NCBI GenBank assembly: GCA_008973525.1
Contig: WACJ01000007.1
Location: forward strand, 1 to 64,000
Source of the DNA: Stenopsyche tienmushanensis
Taxonomy: Eukaryota; Arthropoda; Insecta; Trichoptera; Stenopsychidae
Direction: 5' to 3'
Length of the DNA stretch: 64,000 bases
The position numbers were made by a program, and so were the translations under genes. Every line of letters starts with the position of its first letter. Within the stretch, counting starts at the first letter, position 1. Below, one piece after another: positions 25,437 through 37,300 of the stretch. The notes beneath the pieces were generated by a model. It made no database searches. It saw nothing but the letters and a program-made list of their open reading frames with translations, and was not told the DNA's origin.

Positions 25437-26318
25437 TAGGGGTTCTAAATATTCGTAAAATGAATTATTCGAATAACGAATATTAAATTGGTAAAATATT
25501 CGAATTTTCAAATATTCGAATATTTTAGATAAATACGAGGGCGATTCAAATATAATCCGGAATTTTGCTGTACGAATTTATTAGTGATATTTAAAAATAT
25601 AAATCTTACATCTTGTTTTTCTACATAGCTCCCTTCATTAGAAATACATTTATTTCATCGGATAGAAAACTTCTTGATCTCGTCACTGAAGAAAAAGGTG
25701 AGAAGTAGCATCATCTGTTGCTCAGCCCGTTATTATTCGTTTTCTCATAAACGAAAGTGTGAAATCAAGCGAAATTTTAAGAACTTCGATTTCAAACAAA
25801 TCTTCGTTTGAAACCATGCAAGTCAAAAAGATCCTAATTTTATTTACATTTCAAAAATACATATTTTAAAAATAAAAGTGCATTGAACGTTTCTACTATT
25901 AAACTTGACTATAATTTTGTTTTTATTGAGTCTACTTTCAAAAACACCCTCTCAGTTGAGAAGTAGTAATAATGAGTAGAAAATCGTAAAGAATATCTAA
26001 AATATCACACCTTCGTATCGGCGATTGTGTTGTTCTGTACTGTTTCTGATTCTATTGCTTCTATTTCTTTGCTTATTTTCTGCACTTCTAAATCAGAATT
26101 GTTGGACGACTTATCGGTTTCAATTAAAATATTGTTAAAAAGTCTGATCAATATATTTCTTCGTCATTAATAATTTCTGATTTTAAATCCTTTAATGATT
26201 TATAAATTGATTCAGAGATTAATTTTTTTTAATCATGCCTATTGAGTTCCATATTATTTTTACTTCCTAAATTACTTAATAAAAAAATGAGAATTCAAAT
26301 ATTCAATTTAGAACCCTA
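25437..26318. mobile_element. hAT-type element with nested mariner fragment
   Basis: Ends are TAGGGGTTCTAAAT (left) and ATTTAGAACCCTA (right), which are inverted repeats. They are flanked by an 8-bp target duplication with one mismatch. Subterminal ATTCG/CGAAT motifs repeat near the left end (25451-25520), as in many hAT elements. The inside holds a mariner 3' end (25536 onward). On the minus strand near 26.02-26.14 kb there is a coding-like piece, NNSDLEVQKISKEIEAIESE then TVQNNTIADTKV, with a stop after it. Its origin is uncertain. No complete hAT transposase is present, so the element is non-autonomous and old. Confidence 0.66.
25536..25740 (-). mobile_element. Mariner 3' end (irritans-like), nested in hAT
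   Basis: A TA (25534-25535) precedes CGAGGGCGATTCAAATATAA, typical of mariner inverted terminal repeats. Read on the minus strand towards that end, the frame ends NKCISNEGSYVEK, the degenerate form of the mariner transposase C-terminus (Trp-x-Lys-Cys-Ile-x-x-x-Gly-x-Tyr-Val-Glu-Lys). A stop codon replaces the residue before Asn. Only the last 60 or so codons remain; the DDD region is gone. It lies about 100 bases inside the hAT left end, so it inserted into the hAT copy or its ancestor. Confidence 0.62.
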
Positions 26319-26326
26319 ATTCTAAG
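26319..26326. repeat. Right target-site duplication of hAT element
   Basis: ATTCTAAG, partner of ATTCTAAA at 25429-25436. Confidence 0.65.
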
Positions 26327-28835
26327 CCATTTGAGGAGCTAAATCTATTGATGATATATGGGATGAATAAATTTTTAAATCTCATTCTCGGATATTTTGA
26401 ATGCCCAAATTTGCATTTGATTTGTCTTCGATAACATATTTTATTAAGTCCTTGCTAAAGAAATCTTCCAACATTTTATCCTTCATTGTCATTTAAATTA
26501 AAATACATCATTTTTAGTCATTCTAAATTCAATCTATATTTTTACATTTTTTAAGAGTATGAAATACAAAATGTTCACATTTTACATACATTATATTAAC
26601 TACATTTTATTCACTAATATCAATGTCCTAAATTGATTGCGAGGTATTGCATAAATATTTTATCCACAATCTTCAATATAAACGCCTGGACCAATAAATT
26701 TATGGCATTATCTGTATTTGAAGTTTTTTTCAATTTTATGAATTTTCTAGACAAATTAACCTATCTAGTTATAATTTTTGACATTATATTTCAGATAAAA
26801 GTATTGATTGTCTGTATTCACATTTAATAATCCCCAATTTAGCATGGTTTTTAAAGAAATTGTATATTTTAAAAGTGTGGTCAATAACCACACCCTGCAT
26901 CGATAAAAGCCCGATATAACTCGAAAGTTATTTGAACTTTTGGACTATTTAACTATAAATTGGATGTTAATCAATTTTTTTGTTATGTTATAAATATACA
27001 TATTTATATAGTGTCACTTTAAAAAACAGTTAAAATTTGACAAGTAATTTAATGCGGTGTCAAGGGAGGTCACAAACTCTCGGTTATCTAATTTGAACTC
27101 TGAATGATTAAGAATCAAAATTTTAAATTTGGAATTTATAAAATATCTAAAGAATATTTTATGAATTGTCCATGTCGTTAATGAGGATTGGCCTCTATTT
27201 CGATTGGTTTATATCAAGTTTTTCTATTAAATATTCATAAATGGATATAGAACTTTGTGGAGAGAAAGGACGATGACGTCTTGACATAAATATCATTCAA
27301 CCTAACAGAATGTCGATATCCGACTATATTTCCTTTAGCATCTTATCAATTATAAACTAAATTAATAGCTCTAGTACACATAAATAGAATATTCAAAGGG
27401 TTATAACGAGTTGTCTATTCAATCTCAAAATGCTTTAATTTTCAGTTCAATTATGTTGAAGAAAATACGACCAAAAATATTTAAAATATTTATTCACGAT
27501 TTTTGATAGTATTGTAACATTAACAAACTGAATAATATACAACTTAAAGCATTTTGAAGGATTACTCAAGCTTAGTGTAAAGATTAAGAGCAAACTAATT
27601 TATATAATTTTGAATGAACATATAATTCTGAAAAATATGCAACTAGGAAAAACCACAACATGTCGATAAGTGTCACTCTTTAGTATGCTCATAAATTTCA
27701 ACATTCTTGGTTTTCCCTAGACATAAACAAGCAATATTTAAATAAACTGATTATTAACGGAACCAAGGTTGAATTGTGTTATGTTCATATTATGCAACAA
27801 CGTTTTTACATGATGTATTGATACACAAATGATCATGATCTAACAATTTGATGATATTTTCATACAATTTTCATTTTTTATAAAGTCCTTCAACATTTTA
27901 GAAGCTGACTAGAAGTATCTTGTGGATATTGCTAGAAATTCCCATAACATATTATTCAGGAATGTGGAGATATGGGTGCGAAGTGGGCGGCGTGAAATGT
28001 AAATAATATCGTTTATCTAGGCGATGATCATATAAATTGAATAATTTTCCAAACAACTAAATACTATGAACATTTCCATTGATATTATAGCGTCAAAATA
28101 TAGTGCCATAATGCTTTAGATGTGTTTCTCAATTCGAAATATTGCGAAATGTGCTATAAAATTGAACCGACGTGGCGTTATATACGAACACATTTCATCA
28201 ATATTCCTAGCTATTATACATTGTCAATTTTATGGCGATTAAATTGGCAAACGGTCATACGTTTGTCATAATTTTATTATTATTATAGTTCTTGCGGCAT
28301 CTATTTCCCAATCTTGAACACATTTAACATCCAATTGTCATCCATATCGTATCATCAAAAAATTATCGGAATTAAAAATAAATTTACATTATTTAGTAAG
28401 TAAGTATGATAATTATTTAAAATACTATTTTTCATTTATGCTAATATTTATGATCGTTCAATTCGATTATTCGAGGTGTGGCTGGCAATTAATCTTTTAA
28501 AACATATATTCTCTATGAAAAACCATATAAAAATGGTTGATAATAATCCAATAAAAGGGATTGCTAAAAGACAAGTGTTTATAATAAATATTGTATGTAC
28601 TTAATATTACAATGCTTTGAAAGTTACAATACTTCAATCAAGTTTCCACACTACAACTTTAGTCATATTTAACGAACCCCTAACCACCTTGTATTGAAAG
28701 TAGACGACATTTATTTAAGAATAATTAATGTAAACTACTTGTAGAGTAAAAAGCAGCTTTGAAGATTTTAATTTAATGTCAATATGTATAATTATTCAGA
28801 TTTCGAAAATGTTTGTTAATGTTAGCAACGTTGAA
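26327..28835. other. AT-rich DNA with no supported feature
   Basis: No gene or repeat supported. Frame 26633-26827 is hydrophobic and low in complexity, consistent with AT-rich noise. Confidence 0.45.
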
Positions 28836-28854
28836 AGCTTTGTAGAATGTAACT

Positions 28855-28888
28855 TTCCTGTTTTACATTGTATAAACAAAAACAGGAA
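28855..28888. repeat. Perfect 10-bp inverted repeat
   Basis: TTCCTGTTTT and AAAACAGGAA with a 14-base loop. It is bracketed by a direct repeat, AGCTTTGTAGAA, at 28837-28848 and again just after it near 28898. Confidence 0.5.
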
Positions 28889-28945
28889 TAAAAATGAGCT
28901 TTGTAGAAATGGATACAAAATTTCGATCGCTGCTATCATATATAT

Positions 28946-28988
28946 ATCGTTGTTCTGTGCTATAAGTGTTATTGCACAGAACAACGAT
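28946..28988. repeat. Perfect 15-bp hairpin, 13-base loop
   Basis: Arms ATCGTTGTTCTGTGC (28946-28960) and GCACAGAACAACGAT (28974-28988) are perfectly complementary around TATAAGTGTTATT. A few more pairs, including one wobble, extend the stem outwards. The arms are much less AT-rich than the flanks. It could be a microRNA-like precursor, a small terminal-repeat element or a protein-binding palindrome. The strand cannot be chosen. Confidence 0.55.
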
Positions 28989-31900
28989 GTAATTAGAATT
29001 TTGGACTGTAAATATTTCGTTGAAATAATAACACTTTAAAATCTTCCTTCGTTTTTTTGTAATACAAACATAATTGAATTGCTATGTTATCGAATGAAAG
29101 CAAACTCTCATTTCATAATAATCTACTATTAGATGTGGAAGAACTGAATTTTACTGCCAGATTGTATTATTTTGATCGTCAGCATTAGCAGTTAATTTGC
29201 GTTTATTTTTATGCTGCCAAATTATTAAAATGCTTGCAATCTACACTGAAAATTCATTGTTAGCTTAAGAAAATTTGTTCTTATGCCAATACAATAAATT
29301 TAGTGAAAAAACCAACATAACAAACGATGAAACTATTTTTATAATTAGATTCTACTTAATTGGGTCACGCAGTAACCAGGCCAATATTGGCCCAATTAGA
29401 CAAAAAGCATCCCATAGCATTAATATTAGATTAACTAAAAGTATGCAAAACTAAAGATATTTTTAACATTCACTTAAAAATAATTCAAGGCAAAACAAAC
29501 AAAAAGTACTACAATGATTCAAGGCGAATTTGGACACTCGTTTGTAAAGGCTTTGTGCATAATAAAACGCTTACAAATCTAAATTTAACCTAATCTGTAT
29601 GAAAATTCATTTATAACCACCAGTAAACAAAAATATAATTATATGTACGTATGAGTAAGAAAAAGTATTATTAAAATAATGATTAATATGATATTTGGAC
29701 GACGTAAAGATTTTTTTACGATCAAGATCGCGATGCGAGTCTCAAAAGATATCTATGAATGATCTTCTTAGATCAATTTGCTACAATCCCTAATTGAATC
29801 AAATAAACTATTAAAAAAATTGACAAAAAGCCATTTCTAACCATGATCAGTAGTGCGAATCAAAAAGGATAGAGAAAATTAATTAAACGGCCGCTTTGAT
29901 GCCGCACGAACTATGATCAGACTAATAGCGAATGAACATGCGCTATTCCTTTTTGAAAAGACAGGTAGATCATTAATTGTTTCATCAATTCATAGTCGGA
30001 TTTGAAAATTGAAATGTTTACGATTGATTTTGATTGAAATTGAAGAAATTAAAAACCACCGATTCCTACGCATGAATTTGTCTTCGAAATGTTCTCTTTT
30101 GGATTTAGTGAATTATTTGTGATGTAATACTACTTTGAGTTATTAAAAACGAGACGTAACTGTGAATATTTATTATCAACAATTGATCTGATTAAATCAG
30201 AAGTTTACAAATATCATCTACCACACTCTATATAACATATAATTTAATAAGCTCATAGGATTTTTTTTGAAATGATGGTGACAAAACGACTCCAAATGAT
30301 GATACAAACTTATTGCGTGATGTGTTAATATCTTATTATTCAGATATTTGAAATAAACATTAAAATATAAACGTATTAAGAGACGTTTCTACCTTTTTGG
30401 TCCTAAAGATGGTCGACTTTTTAGCATTTTTTTAAACAAAAATTATTAAACATAGAATGTTGATATTACGTGTGTTGACTAGGCAATCTTCATTAAACAT
30501 AAAAATATTTTTTAAAGTTTGATAAAGTATGGTGGTGAGAGTGGGGGGAGCTACGTATGTCGGTGCACGAAGGATGATATTCTTCACCACGGAAGTCTTA
30601 TATCCTGGACAGTTGATTTTTAGCAAACAAATTAAACATATTTTTATTTTACATAATATAATGCATAGTGTAGACTATAATTAGAAAGAAATATAAAAAA
30701 ATAGTGAACGATTGAAGAAAAATTTATATTGTGTTTGTAACATTTTTTATAGTTTTTTGTTCATTAAATAAAAACTTTTGAATATTTTAAAATAATTGTA
30801 GTCTATCCGATAAGGACGTATATTATACACATATCTACCAAATTTTATAAAGAATGGTCACCTAGAGAATGTGGGACCACTTCCATGAGCTTGGAAAAAG
30901 TAAATTCGAGAAAAACGCATTTAAAATTCCTCCTTTCAAGATCATCTTTACATCCCATGCTATTTGAAGATTAACGAAATATCTTCTATTGGAAAAATAT
31001 GAAATTCAACATTAAATGAATGTTGTATGTAGATTAAATGATTTTGGTTGTACACATGTATGGCAAATTTTTGATATTCTAAGGTAGGCATCTAAGATAC
31101 TGAGAATAAAACTATGTCATCAAATCCATTTATTTTTTTAATTATGTTCGCATTTTCACGTTTAACAATTGATATCGACTAGTCTACAGATTTGTTGTTA
31201 TTATTTAAAGGCAATCGATTCTATTTATTTTAATTATAAATACGACATAAAAATTGAGTACATCAACAGAGTGTGTTTATGTGTTCAGACATTGTGCACG
31301 TGGATAAACATATGCATTGGCTGCTATAGTGTTTTTTAATGAACGGAAGTTTGTTTGCTATTTTTCTCTTTCTTGTTTGGTCGCACTAACTTCTAAAGAA
31401 GATGCATTATAAGGTTAAACACTGATACCCTGACGTATAGAAACTATTCATATTCGGACATTTTGAATTAATTAATTGGCCAATAGCGATCGTTGTTTGC
31501 ATCCAAAGGGTCAAAAAATGTTACATTTACGCAGATTGCATATGAATTGCAAATGTTAGTAAACACGATATACTCATGAATAAATGATCAATTCGTTCCT
31601 CGTGGACAACAACTCGTTGTGTATTTTTCATAGTCAGCTCCTGACAGCTTTGTGTTTAGTTTAGTCTATTTTTTCCGGCTTTATCAAGCTATTGTATTTT
31701 ATCATGACAGAAAATCTACTTCTGTCAAATTTAAACGTGCATTGAAGTGCTTTATTTAACTTTGGAAATGCATACATTTTTCCATATTTTCACTGTATAT
31801 TTATTTGCATAAATATATTATAAGGCTAGTGGATACTTGCAAAACAGTTAACAAAAAGAGCTTTCATATATATTATTAGAAAAGCAGTGCTTCTAAAAAA

Positions 31901-32700
31901 ATGTGACTACATGATTCATATCAGGATGCAGCAAAATATCTTGGTGTTTAAAAGAATAGTACACAAAACAACATTCCCTGCAAATTATAATTAATAGTAT
32001 TGTACCGGTTCTTGACTCAATATGTAAAAATATGCAGACACGTTCCTGTTAATATATTATTACATATATGCATAAATATGTTGTACAGAATGGAATGAAA
32101 TGTTGAAGTACTTTTTTGCAAGTACAGGATAATCAGATCTAAGAATTAATGAAAAGTTTGTGAGTTAAATTTTGCTGAACTATCGTATGATAATTCTTCG
32201 AAAATTCTTGTTTAAGTAAACTGTCAGGGCTTTCAACATTAATATATATAAAGAATTATCAATTAATACATTATTTTATTATTATTTGGTAGTTTTGATC
32301 AAAAGTCAAATCACGAAAGTAAATATTTGTATTATACAAAGATAAACCTATGTCTTCGTTTATGCGTAATATAAAGATATTATTTTGGATATATGTTATA
32401 TATTTGTTGATATTTGCTATCTTTATAATAGATAAGTGCATGACCAATTAACCCTTACAGTCAAATATATACATTTTTATTATGAAACACATTTAACATG
32501 ACAAGATATCAACGAGGGTAATGGTTAATTTGACGGGGTGATTGATGTAATAGCTTAAGCCAAAGGTCAGAGTAATTTACAAACGATTATAGGGAGTTAA
32601 TTAATTGTAACATTAACACTCGATCTTCTAAATCAGTTCTCTGAGACATATCGTGTATTATTTTTTTTTTTCATTTTTACAAAAGATTAAGCTCTAACAA
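28989..32700. other. AT-rich DNA with a few weak signals
   Basis: Near 29357 the sequence TTAATTGGGTCACGC recurs in related form in the remnant at 33.7-34.1 kb. On the minus strand at 30540-30616, an open stretch reading YKTSVVKNIILRAPTYVAPP and TLTTIL follows a possible acceptor CTGTCCAG and is less AT-rich than its flanks. It is a weak exon candidate. Nothing else is supported. Confidence 0.35.
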
Positions 32701-32785
32701 GATCCAGTAGGTAGTTCCGTGGTTAAGCGGTTGAACTCGTAGCTCTTAAGTTTCTAGATTAGGTATGACTAGTTTCAATCGAATA
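32701..32785 (+). mobile_element. tRNA-derived SINE fragment, copy 2
   Basis: Opens GTAGGTAGTTCCGTGGTTAA then GCGGTTGAACTCG, nearly the same 5' half as the minus-strand copy at 18815-18892 and similar to a tRNA D-arm and A box. The B-box side, AGTTTCAATCG, is degenerate. It is not a functional tRNA, because neither acceptor pairing nor a clean T-arm is present. Confidence 0.5.
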
Positions 32786-33727
32786 TATAAGAAAAAATTT
32801 TTTTTTGATGTTTTCCGATTGCTATTAAAAAACTTTCATTTGGGTTAATCTCGAATTCGGATATATAATCTGATATACAGATGAAATTAGGATAAATGGA
32901 TTAATGTTAATGATGTTTATAGTTACCATATGGTCATGCCCGTCTCTAAACGATCAAATTATGTTTAATAGTTTTAAAACTTTTAATTCTTTAGTCAGTC
33001 AATTTTTCCCTAGAATTGCTATGACCGGGTTAAATTTAAGTGCGCATTTATCACACATCAACTAGTATCTAATGCATGTAATGATTAATTACTTGTTTTT
33101 ACGATGATTAGTTGCTACTGAGATTATCTAATGAGGCGTGTAAAGCATTTGCGACTGATTCAGCTGACATAAGATTGAAATCTAGCCTATGTTTGACTTG
33201 CATTTATATCAAATTGATCAGCAAATATACGTCAAGATTAAGATAAGAGCTCGATCCGGATCGATTTCATTTATGGCAATGCAAACAGTCGATTCATGCT
33301 ACTTGTAATTTGTGCATTTAAAGCCAATTTGATCCAATATGATTTATCGTTCTGTCATCGTTGGAACTCAGCATTTTATCTAGGCGTTAATTAATATTGA
33401 CAATTTAATAATTTGAATGAAATGGGAACGGTATCTTGAATAAGAGCGTTCGGGTTATCTGGAAGCTATCACTTTCTAAGTCCCCTAGATTTTCTTGACG
33501 TTTGTTGTAAGGTCGTATAATAACAAACGAAGAAAAAAATGATAACGACATTAGCAGTGTGTTAAGAAATGCGTGATTATGATGTGTCTCATGAATATGT
33601 AGTGTGTGATTGAATGAATGAAATAACCTGTTTAATACATAATCTAGGCTTGGCTGCATAATCAATTTATGGAGTAATAAAATGTAGTTCCAATGTCAAC
33701 TGAGGCCCATGATGCGAAAGAAGTGTA

Positions 33728-34205
33728 CGAAAACGAGTAGGTTTCGCTTAATCGAGGAAGCCGTTTATTTGGGTCACAATTTGAAGGTAAAAATCCAAAC
33801 ATTTATTGAAGCTATGAATACGTTTAATCGGGACAGTTTTCGATGTTTGATAATAAAAGTGGGACAAAAAAATGCCGATTCCGAAATTTTCAGATTCGAA
33901 TGAAGTTGACAATTAATACTTTGCCGTACATGTCCATGGCCTCCCAATTGAATATTGAATATGAAACGAGATATTTTTGAATTTGACATTAAAGGTTGAT
34001 TCACAAGATGCCTTTTAAAAATATGATTACATTAAAATTCCGTTTAATCGGGTCAACATGATTAAGAATGCGTGTGACCCAATTAACCATCTTTTTAGCT
34101 CAGACTTTTTTATTGTCTTAATTATTTTCTAAATAAGCTAGGCTTTCAATATTGTTGGAAAAAATTCGCGCACTTACTTTAATCAATATATTTACGTTTA
34201 ATCGA
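33728..34205. mobile_element. Degenerate DNA-transposon remnant with repeated motifs
   Basis: Four close variants of GTTTAATCG occur in under 500 bases: CGCTTAATCGAGG, CGTTTAATCGGGAC, CGTTTAATCGGGTC and CGTTTAATCGACC. There are also TTTGGGTCAC and, in reverse, GTGACCCAATTAACC. Such short repeats crowd the ends of some pogo/Tigger-like elements. No terminal repeat, target site or transposase frame can be fixed, so the class is tentative. The open frames crossing it on both strands are not recognisable proteins. Confidence 0.38.
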
Positions 34206-36435
34206 CCTTTTTTATTTTAGCAAAAGCCTTTTAAAACTACTATTAAAAAACTCCAAATCCATAATTCAACAATTTCGGGAGCTCTGCAACTGGTTTTTAT
34301 TTTTATTCAACACATCTTAATATTTATTAACATGGATCTTGGGAATTAAACTGAGATAAATGTTAAAAAGACACTTACTTAAAAAATCGGTTATAAAAAG
34401 TTGATTTAACATTTAAATATAAGGCCTTAATATATCATTGAATGTAGTACCTTTTCCAATTGAGTTCAAGCTTAAAAATTTTCATATCTTGAAAGCCATA
34501 AAATGTTCTGAAATCTAGACTAATGAGCAACGTTTCAAAATAACTCCATGCTATTCTAACATTGCGGGTTTCCACAATGGCAGAGGAAGCAATTATTTGA
34601 CTTAACCAGCACGAATGGCGAAAAAATGCAAATAAAACGGAGGTCTTCCAAGTACTTACAAATGCATTCGAGTATCAAATTGGCACACATTTGTCAAAAC
34701 ATAAATTTAAATTAAGGCGAATGTGACTTTTACTGAAAAAAAATCATCACCGCTTCCTCGTATTTGTCTCATCCATTTTGATGAGGCATGCAGCGAGAAT
34801 AAGTCATACGATACAATTTAAAAATATTTGAATTCGTCAAAGATAATATTAATATTTGCATGATATTATACGAAAAATAATCAATTTTGGCAGGACGGTT
34901 ATTCGAATAACTTTGAACAGTTTTTCATCCATCGGAATGACAAGTACCCACTAAAAAGGTTTACTCTGAAGGTTCTCATAAAAGTGATGGGTAGTATATT
35001 TTTATCTACTTAAGATGAGACCTTCGCCGGAGGAGGGTTGTTTTTATCACTTTTTTAGAATCGGTCATACCTTCTTTATTATGACTACCTTAAATCATTC
35101 TAAGAACTTATTAAATATAAAAATATCAATATAACGTAAATAAGTCGATATATTCTTCGATGGAAATACGAAGAAATTGTCAGCTTTGGTTAAAAATCGC
35201 TATTAAATCATTATTTTTAAAATTTGTATTGCAAATATTAATACCCCCGTCTAATCAAAATACTAATTCAATAGATTTTGAGACCATAAATTGTACTAAA
35301 ATTTAAATCAATCAATATGAAAGGATTTGTGATTTTGGATAAATATATTCATATTTTCTGCAATAAAAATATTTTTGTTATAATTGCAATATTACATTAT
35401 CAAAAGTTTGGATTACATATTCAAACGAAAATTATTCATATACTAATTTTGAATGCTCTACTTTTAGCCTAATCACTCAGGATCTTTTATGGGACATAGA
35501 GAGAGATACGGATAATTCCGCTTAACTCTGTTAGCATATGTTCGCCGCTTAAAATTCGTCAAAGGGATTCTCTTTGAAAATGTATGAAATATGCGACTGT
35601 AATATGTAATACGATTTTAATTAAATGTTTAAACAAGTTAGATGAAACGGTCTTATTAATAGAAATATTATTTAATCATTGACTCACCGTAGAAAAATGG
35701 ATGAACACTCAATTTGATGAAACTAAACAGCGTTCCTGTTCACTAGCACTCATGGAACTTCCATAATTACTTAATACTGCACCTGAAATATGATATATTT
35801 AATGCATTTAGGTCGTTGAAAATATTACTTTTATGGTGCAAACGTATCGTTGCGATTCCTCTTTTTGTATGCAAAATACGAGGCGTTTCGCTCGTGTGCT
35901 CAGCAGGAGCACTGTCAACCAACTGATGGAACAATATAGATCTATCCCGACGAAATGAAGCTGTTGTTTATGCATCAATTTCCCGTGTTGTTTAAAAATA
36001 CGCGTATAAAAATATGAAGTTGTTACTACTCAAACAGCTGATTCTCAACTGTTGTTTGTTGCGATAATGGGCGCCGAAGAAGCGATTGTTCAATTAAATG
36101 GGCCAATTAAATATCGAATAACATTAGCACCAATTTTCTGTGACGTTTTTAGCTCGAAAACAAAATATTCGATTACAGTGATTATTTTAAACATTCAAGA
36201 CTGACCCACCACACACCAAATCACACCAGTTACGCACGATATACATTTTCAATCGGTTCTTTGACATATGGATTAGGCGTCAAGTGTGTTCGGGAGTAAA
36301 TGTAATAGCATCGATATGCCGTGAAGTGACGTGAAGTCCTAATAACTACTATGATATAAAGTGTATTTTTTTTGGGAGGTACTGAATACAAATTTAAGCA
36401 AATTTTTCGACTCAATGCCTCTTCTTTATTCAACA
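34206..36435. other. AT-rich DNA with one hairpin
   Basis: Contains the inverted repeat at 34968-35025. Otherwise no feature is supported. Confidence 0.4.
34968..35025. repeat. Imperfect hairpin, 11-bp outer stem
   Basis: Arms GAAGGT-T-CTCAT and ATGAGACCTTC pair over 11 positions with one bulged T. A second short stem, GTAG (34991-34994) with CTAC (35006-35009), lies inside. The geometry is similar to a small structured RNA, but there is no evidence of transcription. Confidence 0.35.
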
Positions 36436-37070
36436 CAGTACTCTCGATTATCCGGGCTAATGCTGAAAAGGAAGGACATGGATTACTGGAAAACACGGAT
36501 CCAAATCATCAAATTTCTACATCAGATTTCGAATATGAGCAGTTAAGTGGCCGTTGCCAAAATAGAAAAAAATTTATATGCGTATATTTAAAAAAAACCT
36601 GTATTTTATGATTGCTTTTGAGATTTTTAAAACAAATTTCGAATTTTTATTAAAGCTATTATATCATTACGTTCAAACTCTCTTTGTTCAGCTTAATCCA
36701 GCAGTATTTCTACATAATTCAACACCGTTTTTTGACTAATATTCTCATTTTCTTCCTCTTAAGAAACGATACCTGTGTCATCCATGTATTCAAATCCTGG
36801 ATCTTTTAAAACATGATTGAGTCACTCCTCGATATTTTCCCTATCCACGTTTTCAAAACATTTTAAAATTTCTAATAATCCATAATTTTCTGTTATATCA
36901 TTTGATTCATTCTCTTCAGAATGTATTGATCTGGTTTCATGCCAGGAAAAATCGTTCTCCATGATCGAACAAAGTGTTTCTGGTTTTACTTTTGACCAAA
37001 ATTGTGCGTGGGAATAATTCGCGACTATTTTTGAGCAATTATAATAATATAAAAGTAAATAAAATTTATA
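36436..37070 (-). mobile_element. Decayed pogo/Tigger 3' half
   Basis: The right terminus, in minus-strand sense, is at 36436: CAGTACTCTCGATTATCCGG on the plus strand. It shares its core with the terminal repeat of the element at 47508-49038. Reading inwards on the minus strand are the remains of a pogo-family transposase C-terminus: WSKVKPETLCSI, later ENVDREN and IEE-stop-LNHVLKDPGF, then EYMDDTGIVS, a stop, an acidic stretch, and VLNYVEILLD followed by ALIKIRNL. Several stops interrupt it. The 5' part and the DDE core are missing, and the sequence gives way near 37.07 kb to an unrelated repeat. The TA target at the 36436 end is not preserved. Confidence 0.6.
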
Positions 37071-37074
37071 ATTT

Positions 37075-37300
37075 ATATCTATATACATAAAATCTATATA
37101 CATAAAAATCAATGTGTGTCTGATCCAAATTTGCTAAGTTAAACAAAGCCTTTTGTCAACTACGTTGAGAGGTGATAATGCCATCAATCAAGTGTTTGTC
37201 CGATCCGCTTTGCTAAGGTAAACAAAGCCTTTTGTCAATTATGCCGAGAGGCGGTAATGGCATACCCGGTTTTGCTAAGGTAAAAGAAGTAATGCCATGC
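37075..37300. repeat. Short tandem array, about 79-base period
   Basis: A doubled TCTATATACATAAAA leads into two tandem units. Each contains GTCxGATCC, TTTGCTAAGxTAAAC, AAAGCCTTTTGTCAA and GAGAGGxGxTAATG, with TGCTAAG at 37132, 37211 and, as a partial third unit, 37273. The leading ATACATAAAAATCAATGTG is reminiscent of starts of Helitron-like elements in arthropods. No replicase-helicase frame is present, so that idea is untested. Confidence 0.5.

Noticed and set aside
28776..29039. Overlapping frames on both strands near 28.8-29.0 kb
   Set aside because: Both arise because the hairpin arms read similarly in opposite directions. Not evidence of two proteins.
32701..32785. Functional tRNA gene
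   Set aside because: The D-arm resembles a tRNA, but there is no acceptor stem and the B box is degenerate.
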